Origin: Candidatus Stahliibacteriota bacterium
Lineage (GTDB): Bacteria; Hydrothermota; Tepidihabitantia; SM23-42
Direction: 5' to 3'
Assembly: GCA_030602565.1 (NCBI GenBank)
Contig: JAUVZL010000025.1
Span: forward strand, 1-37,100
DNA length: 37,100 bases
Below are positions 7,750 through 16,522 of this stretch, piece by piece. A program made the translations under genes and the position numbers. The stretch's first letter is position 1; the number at the start of each line of letters is the position of its first letter. Below the pieces are notes generated by a model. The model saw only the letters and a list, made by a program, of their open reading frames with translations, was not told the DNA's origin and did no database searches.

Positions 7750-10527
7750 ATGACAAACCTTGCAATAATAAGTTTAATCTTATTTTCACAATATTATGGT
7801 CAGAACAAAATCCAGTACAAGGATTACCACTTTAAGGTTCTTGAAACCGAACATTTCAATATATACTTTGCCGAAGGTGGGGAAGAGCTTGCTGCTTTTG
7901 CCGAGGAAATTCTTGAAGACGGGTATGATATGTTCACTGAAGACCTTGGTGTGGAAGTTGATTTCACCATCCCGGCGATAATCTATAACTCGCCAAATGA
8001 TTTTTCGCAGACAAATATCACCCTTGAGTTGATCGAAGAAGCAGTTGGGGGGTTTACCGAGATATTGAAAAACCGCATGGTCGTTCCATTTACCGGCGAC
8101 TATGAGGAATTCCGTCATGTTTTGGTCCACGAATTAAGCCATGTTTTCCAGTTTGTCATATTCTTTCCGACCAAAATGGAAGCATTATTCTCCGGCGACA
8201 TTTTCTACTCAGTACCTCTTTGGGTCATGGAGGGTCATGCAGAATTCTCATCATTGGGGTGGGATCCTGAGACTGACATTTTTATGCGCGATCTGGTCAT
8301 GAACAATAACGTAATCCCCTTATCTGCCTTGGGAAGCTACGGCGGTTTTGTTATATATAAAGAGGGGCAAGCTTTTTATAGATATATCGCCGAAAAATAC
8401 GGACGGCAAAAAGTTGGTGAGTTCCTCCACCTCGTGAAATCCAAAAAAAGCCTGAAAGAAACTTTTATTCATTTATTCGGTGTTACGATTGACGATTTCA
8501 ATGATGAGTGGATGAGGTATTATCAGATGCAGTACTTTCCCAAAGTTGAGTTGCAAGAAAATTTTCATGATTTCGCGCGTATCGTCTTTGATCATAAAAA
8601 AACGAAGACGATTTATAATACCTCGACCGCTATTTCGTCGCGCGGCGATAAAATAGCTTTTATAAGCGATCGATCAGGTGTTGCTGAACTAATCGTGATC
8701 TCGAGCATTGATGGTCAACTTCTGAAGAAACTGGTGAAGGCTCAATATTCATCAGGCTACGAAGGTCTGCATCTATACCAGGGTGGTTTGTCATGGTCAC
8801 CGGATGACCGGTTTATTACATTCGCTGCAAAGTCAAAGGGCACTGATGTTCTTTATATTATAGATGCGGTAAACGGCAAGGTTTCTAAGAGAATGGATTT
8901 TGGGCTTGATGGTATCTATTCTCCGAAATTCGCTCCGAACGGCGATGAAATAGTATTTTCTGGGGTTAAAGACGGATACACTGATATCTTTATTTTGGAC
9001 ATAATGTCTGGTACAGTTGAGAATATAACCAATGATATTTACACTGATAAGTATCCGTGTGTTTCTTCAGAAGGCATCGTCGCATTTGTTAGTGACCGTC
9101 CTGATTCCACTGCTGAATACAGATACGGCAATTATGCTGTGTTTTTTAATCAAAAAGGGGTGATATCACGTTTGACGCCGCGCACCACTTATGTTGCATC
9201 GCCAATCTTTGACAACGAGGGTGGTTTGTATTTTACTGCTGATTATGACACGGCATTCAATATGTACTGGTATTCGTGTGATAGCGCACGCATAATAAAG
9301 AAAACGAGCATCCTTACCGGCATATATTATCCATCAATTTCAAAAGACGGTAAGAAAATTGCCTTTTCATATCTCAATGATTACGGCTATGATATTTGTG
9401 TCGTAAAAAACCCGTTGACCAAAATGTTAGACGCGCAAACACCTGAACCGGCTGCTGTATCCAATACTTATGAAGAAACTGAGCTGGAGACGGCGCGGGT
9501 CAGGAAGTACACCCCAAAGTTTACCTTTGACTATTTTGTGGCGAGTGCTTCATACTATTCAATAATTGGATTTTCTGGGCTCGGCGAGATTGCCTTGAGT
9601 GATATTCTGGGTAATCACCGGATTCTAATTGCTTCGAATTTCTACGGCAGCCTTACGAGTTCTGATATCTTTCTGAGCTACTGGTATCTTAGGAAACGGA
9701 GCGATTTTGGTTTCACCTTGTTCCAGTACTTGAATTACTTTCGGGAGTATGATGACCTTTTTATTTGGCGCTATCTAGGCGGTGGTGGTATTGTTCAATA
9801 TCCGTTCAGTCGGTTCTTCCGTGCTGAATTAGGCGCTTACGCCTATAAGATCTACGAGACCAGGTGGTATGATTTCTTTGTGCCACCGATATACAGCTCA
9901 GATACTTATCGTGATTCCAGTTATAATATGTTCTATCCAAACCTTGCTTTTGTCTTCGATAATATAAGATGGGGAAGAATCGGTCCGCACAGTGGGCGCC
10001 GCGTAAGACTTGAGGGGTATACGACACTGTTTAGCGATTTCGACACAAGAAGCTTGATCTTTGACTACCGCAGGTATTTCGGTCTTTCACCCCGAGCAAG
10101 TTTTGCCACCCGTTTAGTTCTCGCCTCCAGCTTTGGTCCAGACCCTGATCAATGGTCAATAGGTGGTCAGCATTCTTTGCGCGGTTATGATTCCTATGCA
10201 CTTGCCGGGTCAAAACTGGGTTTTCTCAACCTCGAGTACCGTTTTCCATTTATTGACCGACTCAAAATTTCGTTTCCTTTGCCCATTGAATTCAGGGATA
10301 TTCGTGGTGTTTTGTACGCTGATTTTGGCGGCATTTACTCAGATTCCTTTGAAGTCTACAGCACAGATAATGGTTTTCACCTTGAAGACCTTAAAATGGG
10401 TTTTGGCGCGGGTGTGCGGATGACGTTTATGTATATGATATTCAAATTTGATATTGGTCGGGCATATAATTTCCAGGACTTTACCGACGATTGGAAGTAT
10501 TACCTAACCATTGGACCAGAATGGTAA
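7750..10527 (+). CDS. Peptidase-MA-like metalloprotease / TolB-type propeller / BamA-type barrel fusion
   Basis: A three-part envelope protein of 925 aa. After a short hydrophobic N-terminus (about residues 3-18, a probable signal peptide), a gluzincin-like domain carries HELSH at 127-131; a third ligand is likely in MEGHAEF (E161 or E165). Residues about 280-560 contain TolB/WD40-like blades with repeated phrases such as KIAFISDRSG, YSPKFAPNGDEIVFSG and KIAFSYLNDYGYDI. The C-terminal ~330 residues are aromatic-rich beta strands of the surface-antigen (Omp85/BamA) type, with a GGQHSLRGY motif and a terminal tryptophan, as expected for an outer-membrane barrel. The likely placement is outer membrane with the peptidase and propeller in the periplasm. 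Substrate and role are unknown. The gene is monocistronic, ending at a strong terminator. Confidence 0.8.
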   Translation: MTNLAIISLILFSQYYGQNKIQYKDYHFKVLETEHFNIYFAEGGEELAAFAEEILEDGYDMFTEDLGVEVDFTIPAIIYNSPNDFSQTNITLELIEEAVGGFTEILKNRMVVPFTGDYEEFRHVLVHELSHVFQFVIFFPTKMEALFSGDIFYSVPLWVMEGHAEFSSLGWDPETDIFMRDLVMNNNVIPLSALGSYGGFVIYKEGQAFYRYIAEKYGRQKVGEFLHLVKSKKSLKETFIHLFGVTIDDFNDEWMRYYQMQYFPKVELQENFHDFARIVFDHKKTKTIYNTSTAISSRGDKIAFISDRSGVAELIVISSIDGQLLKKLVKAQYSSGYEGLHLYQGGLSWSPDDRFITFAAKSKGTDVLYIIDAVNGKVSKRMDFGLDGIYSPKFAPNGDEIVFSGVKDGYTDIFILDIMSGTVENITNDIYTDKYPCVSSEGIVAFVSDRPDSTAEYRYGNYAVFFNQKGVISRLTPRTTYVASPIFDNEGGLYFTADYDTAFNMYWYSCDSARIIKKTSILTGIYYPSISKDGKKIAFSYLNDYGYDICVVKNPLTKMLDAQTPEPAAVSNTYEETELETARVRKYTPKFTFDYFVASASYYSIIGFSGLGEIALSDILGNHRILIASNFYGSLTSSDIFLSYWYLRKRSDFGFTLFQYLNYFREYDDLFIWRYLGGGGIVQYPFSRFFRAELGAYAYKIYETRWYDFFVPPIYSSDTYRDSSYNMFYPNLAFVFDNIRWGRIGPHSGRRVRLEGYTTLFSDFDTRSLIFDYRRYFGLSPRASFATRLVLASSFGPDPDQWSIGGQHSLRGYDSYALAGSKLGFLNLEYRFPFIDRLKISFPLPIEFRDIRGVLYADFGGIYSDSFEVYSTDNGFHLEDLKMGFGAGVRMTFMYMIFKFDIGRAYNFQDFTDDWKYYLTIGPEW

Positions 10528-10542
10528 TAGATAAGTGGGAAG

Positions 10543-10580
10543 TCCCGCACTTTCACTGAAAGTGCGGGATCCTCGTTTTT
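10543..10580 (+). terminator. Rho-independent terminator
   Basis: Perfect 12-bp stem TCCCGCACTTTC/GAAAGTGCGGGA (10543-10569) with a 3-nt loop, followed by a run of five Ts ending at 10580. It ends the transcript of the 925-aa protein gene. Confidence 0.8.
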
Positions 10581-10636
10581 GCAGTCAAATTAAAAATTTG
10601 AGCAAAAATGGGATAAGAAGATATCCATGAACATGC

Positions 10637-10664
10637 TTGATTTACACGGGGATTTTACTATAAT
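10637..10664 (+). promoter_or_regulatory. Leaderless promoter of the GND-repeat gene
   Basis: TTGATT at 10637-10642 and TATAAT at 10659-10664, 16-bp spacer; the ATG at 10671 begins six bases after the -10 box. Confidence 0.65.
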
Positions 10665-10670
10665 TCAAAT

Positions 10671-12383
10671 ATGTTAGTGTTGTTTCTCTTAATGCAAGCT
10701 TGGTCCGCATATGTTGATTCATCGCTTGTTTATATCGGATTGACCAGGCAAGACATTACATTCAGGGATGACTATACAATACGTGATGAGTATCGCTTTG
10801 CAATAGTTGACGAGTTGCTTGTCAATCCACTTGGCACAATAGATTTCCTGATTGATATGGATACGCTCTTTTGGACATCCTCTGAAGAGAAGATCTTGGA
10901 TGAACTGATTGGTTTGTACGATTTCAAAGTCAGTTACCGGCAAACCGATTTTGAAACCGCCCTAAGAAAATGCTACGGCTTAATCAATAACGCATTTGAA
11001 AAAACACCGGTTGAACTCAGTGGGGTTTTTGAAGAGTTAAGCGTATTTTCTCCTGAACTGACAAGCTCAATTGAACAGGAAAGAGAGGACACCGAACAGA
11101 ATGATTCATTGGTGAATTATCTAAAGGAGCACGCCGGAAAAGTTGATTATGAGAAACTCTTTACTGCTCAAGCATATCTTCTTTGTGCGGCGTTAAGTTA
11201 TCAGAAGTGGATTGAAGGAATCGATAGACAGCACCAGAGTGTTGTAGGTATTGAAGGGAATGTGGTCTTTTATAAGCGATATGAATTCGGCGAGATCGTT
11301 GTGGCAGATACTGGAAAGAACGTATACTCGAGAGATTTTGCCGTGATAATTGATCTTGGTGGTGATGATATCTACAGGTTCGGTGCGCCGACAGATAAGG
11401 TGCATCTAATCATAGACCGCGCCGGCAATGACCAATATGAAGGTGACAATTATGCTATTGCGTGCGGTCATTTTGGTGTTTCGATTTTGATCGATGAGCA
11501 GGGCAATGATATATATCGAGCAAAAAGTTTTTCACTTGGTTGCGGCGTTTTTGGCGCCGGGTTATTGATTGATAAAATGGGTAATGACGCCTATTATGGC
11601 GATACCTTTACCCAGGGTGCAGGAGGTTTTGGCATCGGTGTGCTGAGGGACGAAGATGGCAATGACCTGTATCAAGGCGCCCTTTATGCACAGGGTTTTG
11701 CTTCAACATATGGCATTGGTATCCTTGGTGATAAAACCGGTAATGACCGATACATAGTGCTTGAGAAATACACGGATGAAATACGGTATCTTGATCACTA
11801 CTTGTCTTTATCCCAGGGTTTTTCAATCGGTTTTAGACCTGATCTGTCAGCTGGTATTGGAATGATTCTTGAAGGCAGGGGCAATGACTACTACATTGCA
11901 GACATATTTGCCCAGGGGGCGAGCTACTGGTATGGCATCGGTGCGATTGTTGATGATGCAGGTAATGATTCATATATCGCCTACCAGTATGCGCAAGGTT
12001 CAGGTGTACACATTGCGCTCGGTGCTTTGATTGATATGTCTGGAGATGACAACTATGTAGCCAAAGGCGTGTCACAGGGATGTGGACACGATCTCGCATT
12101 AGGTATATTATACGATATTAAAGGAGATGATTCTTATGTGGCTTTTGACCTGAGTCAGGGAGCAGGCAATGCCAATGGTGTGGGTTTGCTCATTGACGAA
12201 TCAGGTGATGATGCATATTCTGTGAAACGCGCACATAATACTCAGGGTTATGGGAATTTCCGCAGAGAATACGGCAGCATCGGTGTACTCATAGACATCA
12301 AGGGAAAAGACGCTTACTATTCTGGTAAGGATGCAAGCCTCTGGAAAAAAGGTGAATATGGTATTGGTATTGATTGGGAATGA
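10671..12383 (+). CDS. Secreted protein with twelve GND(x)Y repeats
   Basis: A 570-aa protein with a short hydrophobic export signal (about residues 1-13). The N-terminal ~220 residues are helical and unassigned. From about residue 225 to the end there are some twelve repeats of about 26-28 residues, each with a core I/LxDxxGND-x-Y followed by an AQGxG-type phrase and a GIG turn; one repeat, around residue 370-390, is expanded. The Asp/Asn/Gly-rich turn resembles calcium-binding repeat toxins, but the GGxGxDxxx nonapeptide is absent, so calcium binding is only a guess. A stacked beta structure on the cell surface or in the periplasm is likely. The secreted HEAT-repeat gene follows after 24 bp and is probably co-transcribed. 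Confidence 0.7.
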   Translation: MLVLFLLMQAWSAYVDSSLVYIGLTRQDITFRDDYTIRDEYRFAIVDELLVNPLGTIDFLIDMDTLFWTSSEEKILDELIGLYDFKVSYRQTDFETALRKCYGLINNAFEKTPVELSGVFEELSVFSPELTSSIEQEREDTEQNDSLVNYLKEHAGKVDYEKLFTAQAYLLCAALSYQKWIEGIDRQHQSVVGIEGNVVFYKRYEFGEIVVADTGKNVYSRDFAVIIDLGGDDIYRFGAPTDKVHLIIDRAGNDQYEGDNYAIACGHFGVSILIDEQGNDIYRAKSFSLGCGVFGAGLLIDKMGNDAYYGDTFTQGAGGFGIGVLRDEDGNDLYQGALYAQGFASTYGIGILGDKTGNDRYIVLEKYTDEIRYLDHYLSLSQGFSIGFRPDLSAGIGMILEGRGNDYYIADIFAQGASYWYGIGAIVDDAGNDSYIAYQYAQGSGVHIALGALIDMSGDDNYVAKGVSQGCGHDLALGILYDIKGDDSYVAFDLSQGAGNANGVGLLIDESGDDAYSVKRAHNTQGYGNFRREYGSIGVLIDIKGKDAYYSGKDASLWKKGEYGIGIDWE

Positions 12384-12407
12384 CCCAGATTACACAGGTG
12401 GCATAAT

Positions 12408-13280
12408 ATGATTCTATTATTATTTGCTTTGAGTCAGGATATTGATTTTGAGGATTTATATGGTATAGCTACAACCTCACTTGTGCAGTTCCAGGCAGAA
12501 CAAGAATCAGCCTTTGCACTGCTTGTGGAATTGGGTAAAGATTCCTTAGATGCTGATACGACGATCGCATTTTTGGTATCAAAGTTCGATACTAAGGGAG
12601 CAAGAGAACGCCACCGAATGAAAGATATTTTCAAGAAGATTGGCGAGTCTGCAATTGACGATATTGTCAGCAATATCACATACCGGGGTAGTGATGAGGA
12701 GTCGCGCAGTCTCAAGCAGTCACTATGGGTCTTGGGCGAGATCGGCAGTGATAAGATTGTTGAACCGGTGTCACAATTCATTGATGATGAGCAGTGGCAG
12801 ATAAGGTCAGGTGCTTTCACCGCGTTAGGAAAAGCGAAATCCAGAAAAGCCCTACTGTTTATTGTTCAGGGACTCAATGATTCAATTCAGGTGGTCAGGA
12901 AATCTGCCTATTATGCGCTGAGCCAAATAGCCACGACTGATGACCTTGATTATTTAATCGAGGGACTTGATGACAGCTATTATGGAGTCAGGTATGCGGC
13001 AGTTCAAGGCTTGGTAAATATCGGGCAGGCAGCGAGCAAACCCCTAATTGGACTGATTGGCAAGAATACCTTGAAAGATTACTATATCCTGAAAATTCTA
13101 TGCCAGCTTGACATAACTGAAGAACAACTGTTCAGTTTTGTGAAACAAGTGGGTCCAGAAACCCGACTTCTGATTTACGAAATCTGGCAAGACAAAAAAT
13201 CCCTGACCAGGTTTTTGGAAATTGAAAACAATGTTTTTTTATCGAATTTTCTCCTTGAAAAGACGACTGAAGCGCCATAA
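12408..13280 (+). CDS. Exported HEAT / PBS-lyase-type repeat protein
   Basis: A 290-aa protein that starts with a short hydrophobic stretch (MILLLFALSQ), a probable signal sequence. Residues about 85-215 hold HEAT repeats of the PBS-lyase type, with phrases such as SLKQSLWVLGEIGSDKIVEPV and YYGVRYAAVQGLVNIGQAA. These repeats bind partners; no enzyme motif is present. The ATG is preceded by AGGTGG at a suitable distance, unlike the leaderless genes here, which fits its position as the second gene of an operon with the GND-repeat protein. The two may form an extracytoplasmic complex; that is inference from the gene order. Confidence 0.72.
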   Translation: MILLLFALSQDIDFEDLYGIATTSLVQFQAEQESAFALLVELGKDSLDADTTIAFLVSKFDTKGARERHRMKDIFKKIGESAIDDIVSNITYRGSDEESRSLKQSLWVLGEIGSDKIVEPVSQFIDDEQWQIRSGAFTALGKAKSRKALLFIVQGLNDSIQVVRKSAYYALSQIATTDDLDYLIEGLDDSYYGVRYAAVQGLVNIGQAASKPLIGLIGKNTLKDYYILKILCQLDITEEQLFSFVKQVGPETRLLIYEIWQDKKSLTRFLEIENNVFLSNFLLEKTTEAP

Positions 13281-13334
13281 ATGTGTTGAATAGGCTTCGC
13301 TCGACTCAGCCAAATTCCAAACCCCAAATTCTTT

Positions 13335-13369
13335 ACCCCGTGGAATAAATAATAAATATTCCACAGGGT
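13335..13369. repeat. Minimal ACCCCGT-ended palindrome
   Basis: ACCCCGTGGAATA at 13335-13347 is matched by TATTCCACAGGGT at 13357-13369 (one mismatch) with only about 9 bp between. It lies between the HEAT gene and the phzF-like promoter. It could double as a terminator hairpin. Confidence 0.6.
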
Positions 13370-13457
13370 GAACAATATCGAATATCAAAATCCAAATGAC
13401 CAAGACGTCCCTTTTTTAATTCTCAGTCCAATCTCTTTTGCCTGCCGTCCGTCCGTC

Positions 13458-13485
13458 TTGACAATACTAAAAATGTATATAGAAT
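13458..13485 (+). promoter_or_regulatory. Leaderless promoter of the PhzF-like gene
   Basis: TTGACA at 13458-13463 and TAGAAT at 13480-13485, 16-bp spacer; the ATG at 13494 follows after eight bases and has no Shine-Dalgarno. Confidence 0.6.
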
Positions 13486-13493
13486 TTTAATAT

Positions 13494-14414
13494 ATGGCAG
13501 AGTGGATTAAAGCAAAGAGGATGAGCGTATTCACCTCAATACCATACGGAGGCAATCCTGCATGGATTGTATTGTCGTCAAGCGGCATGGCTGATGAGAC
13601 CATGCGCAAGATAGCCAAAGATCTTAACCCCTTGACAGATACCGGTTTTGTCTTACCTGAACAAACCAAAGAAGCTGATATTTACCTCCGTTTCTTTACA
13701 GGTAGTGGCGAGGTTAACTTCTCTGGTCATACAACTATCGCAACGTACTTTGCTCTCAGTGGCGAAAATATACTGTCCGTAAAAGAACCTAAAACAACGG
13801 TTCGGCAAAGAACCAAAGTCGGTATTCAACAGGTGGACTTGAGAGTGAAAGGTGATAGAATCATGCGGGCAACCGTGCTTTTGACCAAACCAAATTACAT
13901 GGAACCAGTGGTCAACCCAGTCGCCGTTGCTAAGTTCTTGGGCCTTACGCCTGATGACCTTACGTCTGTCGGGCTACCTTTTGATATTATTTCGGTGGGT
14001 TTTTATGATCTAATCGTACCTGTGAAATCATTAAACGATATGCAAAGACTTAATCCGAATTTTTCAGTAATGGACAGTGTATGTACTCGTCTTGGTATAC
14101 ATGGCGTAATTGTCTTCTGCCAAGAAACCTTTGATGCTGGCGATGATGCCTTTATGCGCCATTTTGCTCCTTCATTAGGTATCAATGAAGACCCTATTTC
14201 TGGTGCATCAGCCGGCAGCCTTGCTTGTTACATGATTCGCCAGAAGGTAGTCACGCCGACCAATTTTACGCGAATTATTATAGAGCAGGGCTATTTGCAG
14301 GGGAGAAAAGGTAGGGTTTATGTCCATGTTGAAACTACGCGAGACCAGATATTGAGAGTAAGAGTGGGTGGTAACGCAGTTCTTACCTTTACTGGCTATA
14401 TCCTTGCGCCTTAG
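13494..14414 (+). CDS. PhzF-family isomerase/epimerase
   Basis: A 306-aa member of the PhzF family, whose proteins are cofactor-free isomerases with a diaminopimelate-epimerase-like double-barrel fold. The family marks are clear: FTSIPYGGNPA near the N-terminus, NFSGHTTIATYFAL at about 70-85, and DPISGASAGSLACYM at about 232-248 in the second half. The length is normal. The substrate of most such proteins is unknown, and nothing here indicates phenazine synthesis. I kept the ATG at 13494 because residues 5-20 align with the usual family start and because it sits at the expected transcription start. Confidence 0.88.
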   Translation: MAEWIKAKRMSVFTSIPYGGNPAWIVLSSSGMADETMRKIAKDLNPLTDTGFVLPEQTKEADIYLRFFTGSGEVNFSGHTTIATYFALSGENILSVKEPKTTVRQRTKVGIQQVDLRVKGDRIMRATVLLTKPNYMEPVVNPVAVAKFLGLTPDDLTSVGLPFDIISVGFYDLIVPVKSLNDMQRLNPNFSVMDSVCTRLGIHGVIVFCQETFDAGDDAFMRHFAPSLGINEDPISGASAGSLACYMIRQKVVTPTNFTRIIIEQGYLQGRKGRVYVHVETTRDQILRVRVGGNAVLTFTGYILAP

Positions 14415-14467
14415 CATTCTAACACCAAATATATAAAAAAATAAAACACGTACTATTTGATACGGCG

Positions 14468-15130
14468 TTATTTTCTATTTCTTTTGTCTTTTTGAGCTAA
14501 TAGTTTTAAGAATATTTTTACGATTGCTGGGTCAAACTGACTGCCTGAAGCACGCTTCAACTCCTCGATTGCTGCTTGTTTAGTCAGTGCCTTTCGATAA
14601 GGCCGTTCTGAGGTCATGGCATCAAAAGCATCAGCTACTGCAATGATCCTACCGATAAGCGGGATGTCTCCTTTGGCTAGACCCTCAGGATACCCAGACC
14701 CATCATAGTATTCATGGTGGGTTTTGATCCCCTCAAGTGCTTCAATGAGTTCATTAAAACCAGCGAGCATGTAATAACCCCTCATTACATGCATTGTAAT
14801 TTCGTTCCTTTCATCGCTGGTCAGTGCTTCTGGTTTAAGTAATATGTTCTCGTCAATTCCGATCTTCCCAAAATCATGCAAGAGTGCGGCGACCTCTAAG
14901 ACAACCTTCTCCTTTTCAGAAAAACCAAGGTCATCAGCAATGTTCAAGCAATAGTCAGTTACCCTAATGCTGTGGCCGTCACGGTAGGGGATTTTACGGT
15001 CTATTTCCCCGCCGATATTTCTTAAATCTTTTAGCGCTTGTTTTGGATTTTCATGCAGGGTTTGGGCAACAATACTCAAACAGCGGATGATTTCATCGAG
15101 GTTGATTTTCTGACTCCGCTGCTTTTTCAT
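14468..15130 (-). CDS. HD-GYP domain protein (putative c-di-GMP phosphodiesterase)
   Basis: A 220-aa protein consisting of one HD-GYP domain and a short helical N-terminus. The metal-ligand and signature motifs are intact: LLHDFGKIGI, then HHEYYDGSGYP, then ADAFDAMTSERPYRKAL. HD-GYP enzymes hydrolyse cyclic-di-GMP to pGpG or GMP, so this protein may counter the diguanylate cyclase at 4016-6013. There is no receiver or membrane domain. A longer reading frame begins with TTG at 15163, but that TTG is the first base triplet of the -35 box (TTGACA), so the true start must be the ATG at 15130, five bases after the -10 box. Confidence 0.88.
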   Translation of the reverse strand: MKKQRSQKINLDEIIRCLSIVAQTLHENPKQALKDLRNIGGEIDRKIPYRDGHSIRVTDYCLNIADDLGFSEKEKVVLEVAALLHDFGKIGIDENILLKPEALTSDERNEITMHVMRGYYMLAGFNELIEALEGIKTHHEYYDGSGYPEGLAKGDIPLIGRIIAVADAFDAMTSERPYRKALTKQAAIEELKRASGSQFDPAIVKIFLKLLAQKDKRNRK

Positions 15131-15135
15131 ACTTA

Positions 15136-15163
15136 AGTATAGCTGCTTCTGAACTGGTGTCAA
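15136..15163 (-). promoter_or_regulatory. Leaderless promoter of the HD-GYP gene
   Basis: Minus strand TTGACA (15163-15158) and TATACT (15141-15136), 16-bp spacer, ATG at 15130 after five bases. It is back to back with the rnf promoter; the two -35 boxes are 31 bp apart. Confidence 0.72.
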
Positions 15164-15194
15164 GGGGTGACTTTAGCTGGGTTTTGTAGAAAGC

Positions 15195-15222
15195 TTGACT
15201 GATTGAGGAAAATGACTATACT
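15195..15222 (+). promoter_or_regulatory. Leaderless promoter of the rnf operon
   Basis: TTGACT at 15195-15200 and TATACT at 15217-15222, 16-bp spacer. The ATG at 15230 begins seven bases after the -10 box. The frame is open from a TTG at 15203, but that codon lies inside the promoter spacer. Confidence 0.7.
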
Positions 15223-15229
15223 AAACCCC

Positions 15230-16522
15230 ATGTCAAAAGGGTTTGTCGGTGGTATCCATCTTCCAGAAAACAAACTTACTGAAAGCCTTGCTATTGAAGT
15301 CATGCCAGCGCCGAAGCGGGTATACATACCATTTGCTCAACATACTGGCAAGCCAGCTAAACCCCTTGTACAAAAGGGTGACCTTGTGAAAATCGGTACG
15401 AAAATTGGCGAAAGTGAAGGTTTCATTTCTGCTTCAACCCATGCCAGCATTTCAGGTAAAGTATTGGATATTAAGCAACATGCGCATCCTGTTTTAGGTT
15501 CATCCCAATGCTGCATCATTGAATCAGACGAAACAGAAGACTGGGCTTCAGGTGTTAAAGAAAAACATGACCATGAAAATCTTTCAAAAGAAGAGCTCCT
15601 CAGTATTATTAAAGATGCTGGTATCGTGGGTCTGGGTGGTGCAGCATTTCCGACGCACGTAAAACTGTCACCACCTCCAGACAAGCCAATCGATTATTTG
15701 CTTATCAATGGTTGTGAATGTGAACCGAGGCTAACTGCTGACCATAGGTTGATGCTTGAGTACCCAGTTGGAGTTATTGAAGGTGCCAAATTGTTTCAAA
15801 AAATTCTCAATGCTGAACATTTAATATTCTGTGTCGAAGATAATAAAAAAGATGCAGCCAAGATTTTTGCCCGTGAAAATGAAGAAGTTAGGGTATTAAA
15901 CACAAAATATCCCCAGGGTGCTGAAAAACAGCTAATAAAAGCGGTGCTCAATCGTACTGTACCCAGAGGAGGATTGCCCATGGATGTGGGCTGTGTGGTG
16001 CAGAATGTGGGTACGTGTTATGCTACATTTCAGGCAGTAAAGTTCAGGAAACCATTGATCGATCGGATCGTGACTGTAACGGGTAATGGGGTTAACCAAT
16101 CCAAGAATTTGCTCGTTAGAATCGGTACGCCGATAATTGAGGTGATTAACTTCTGCGGTGGTTTTGTCGATCAACCCAAACAGATTATTTTTGGCGGGCC
16201 AATGATGGGGATTTCCCAATATGCTGAGGATGTACCTGTAATAAAGGGCACCTCAGGTATCTTAGTTACTAAAGAGGCTAGTATTTATGAGGAGGGACCA
16301 TGTGTACGCTGCGCTAGTTGCATTGATGTATGCCCCATGGGACTGATGCCGACCGAGATCTACAAACTCGTCCAGAACAAAAAATTTCTAGCATCAAAGG
16401 AGTATGGTGTGCTTGATTGTATCGAATGTGGCTGTTGTGCTTATGCTTGTCCTTCGAAGATACCGCTTGTGCACTATCTGAAATATGGCAAGAGTGAGGT
16501 CTGGAGATTATCAAACAAATGA
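15230..16522 (+). CDS. rnfC: Rnf complex subunit C (Fe-S, NADH-side)
   Basis: A 430-aa subunit of the membrane Rnf complex, which couples electron transfer between reduced ferredoxin and NAD+ to ion pumping; RnfC carries the NADH/flavin side. The start FVGGIHLPENK and the barrel-sandwich segment around LVKIGTKIGESEG are typical, as is the glycine-rich GLGGAAFPTHVKL. Two four-iron clusters are bound by CVRCASCIDVCP (C358, C361, C364, C368) and CIECGCCAYACP (C397, C400, C403, C407). The ATG at 15230 was chosen over upstream in-frame codons because those fall within the promoter. It overlaps rnfD by 4 bp. Confidence 0.95.
   Translation: MSKGFVGGIHLPENKLTESLAIEVMPAPKRVYIPFAQHTGKPAKPLVQKGDLVKIGTKIGESEGFISASTHASISGKVLDIKQHAHPVLGSSQCCIIESDETEDWASGVKEKHDHENLSKEELLSIIKDAGIVGLGGAAFPTHVKLSPPPDKPIDYLLINGCECEPRLTADHRLMLEYPVGVIEGAKLFQKILNAEHLIFCVEDNKKDAAKIFARENEEVRVLNTKYPQGAEKQLIKAVLNRTVPRGGLPMDVGCVVQNVGTCYATFQAVKFRKPLIDRIVTVTGNGVNQSKNLLVRIGTPIIEVINFCGGFVDQPKQIIFGGPMMGISQYAEDVPVIKGTSGILVTKEASIYEEGPCVRCASCIDVCPMGLMPTEIYKLVQNKKFLASKEYGVLDCIECGCCAYACPSKIPLVHYLKYGKSEVWRLSNK

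Noticed and set aside
15131-15163. N-terminal extension of the HD-GYP protein from TTG 15163
   Set aside because: The TTG and following bases are the -35 box and spacer of the promoter; translation cannot include them if transcription starts after the -10 box.
15203-15229. N-terminal extension of RnfC
   Set aside because: These codons fall between and inside the -35 and -10 boxes of the rnf promoter, and family members begin with the segment coded from 15230.
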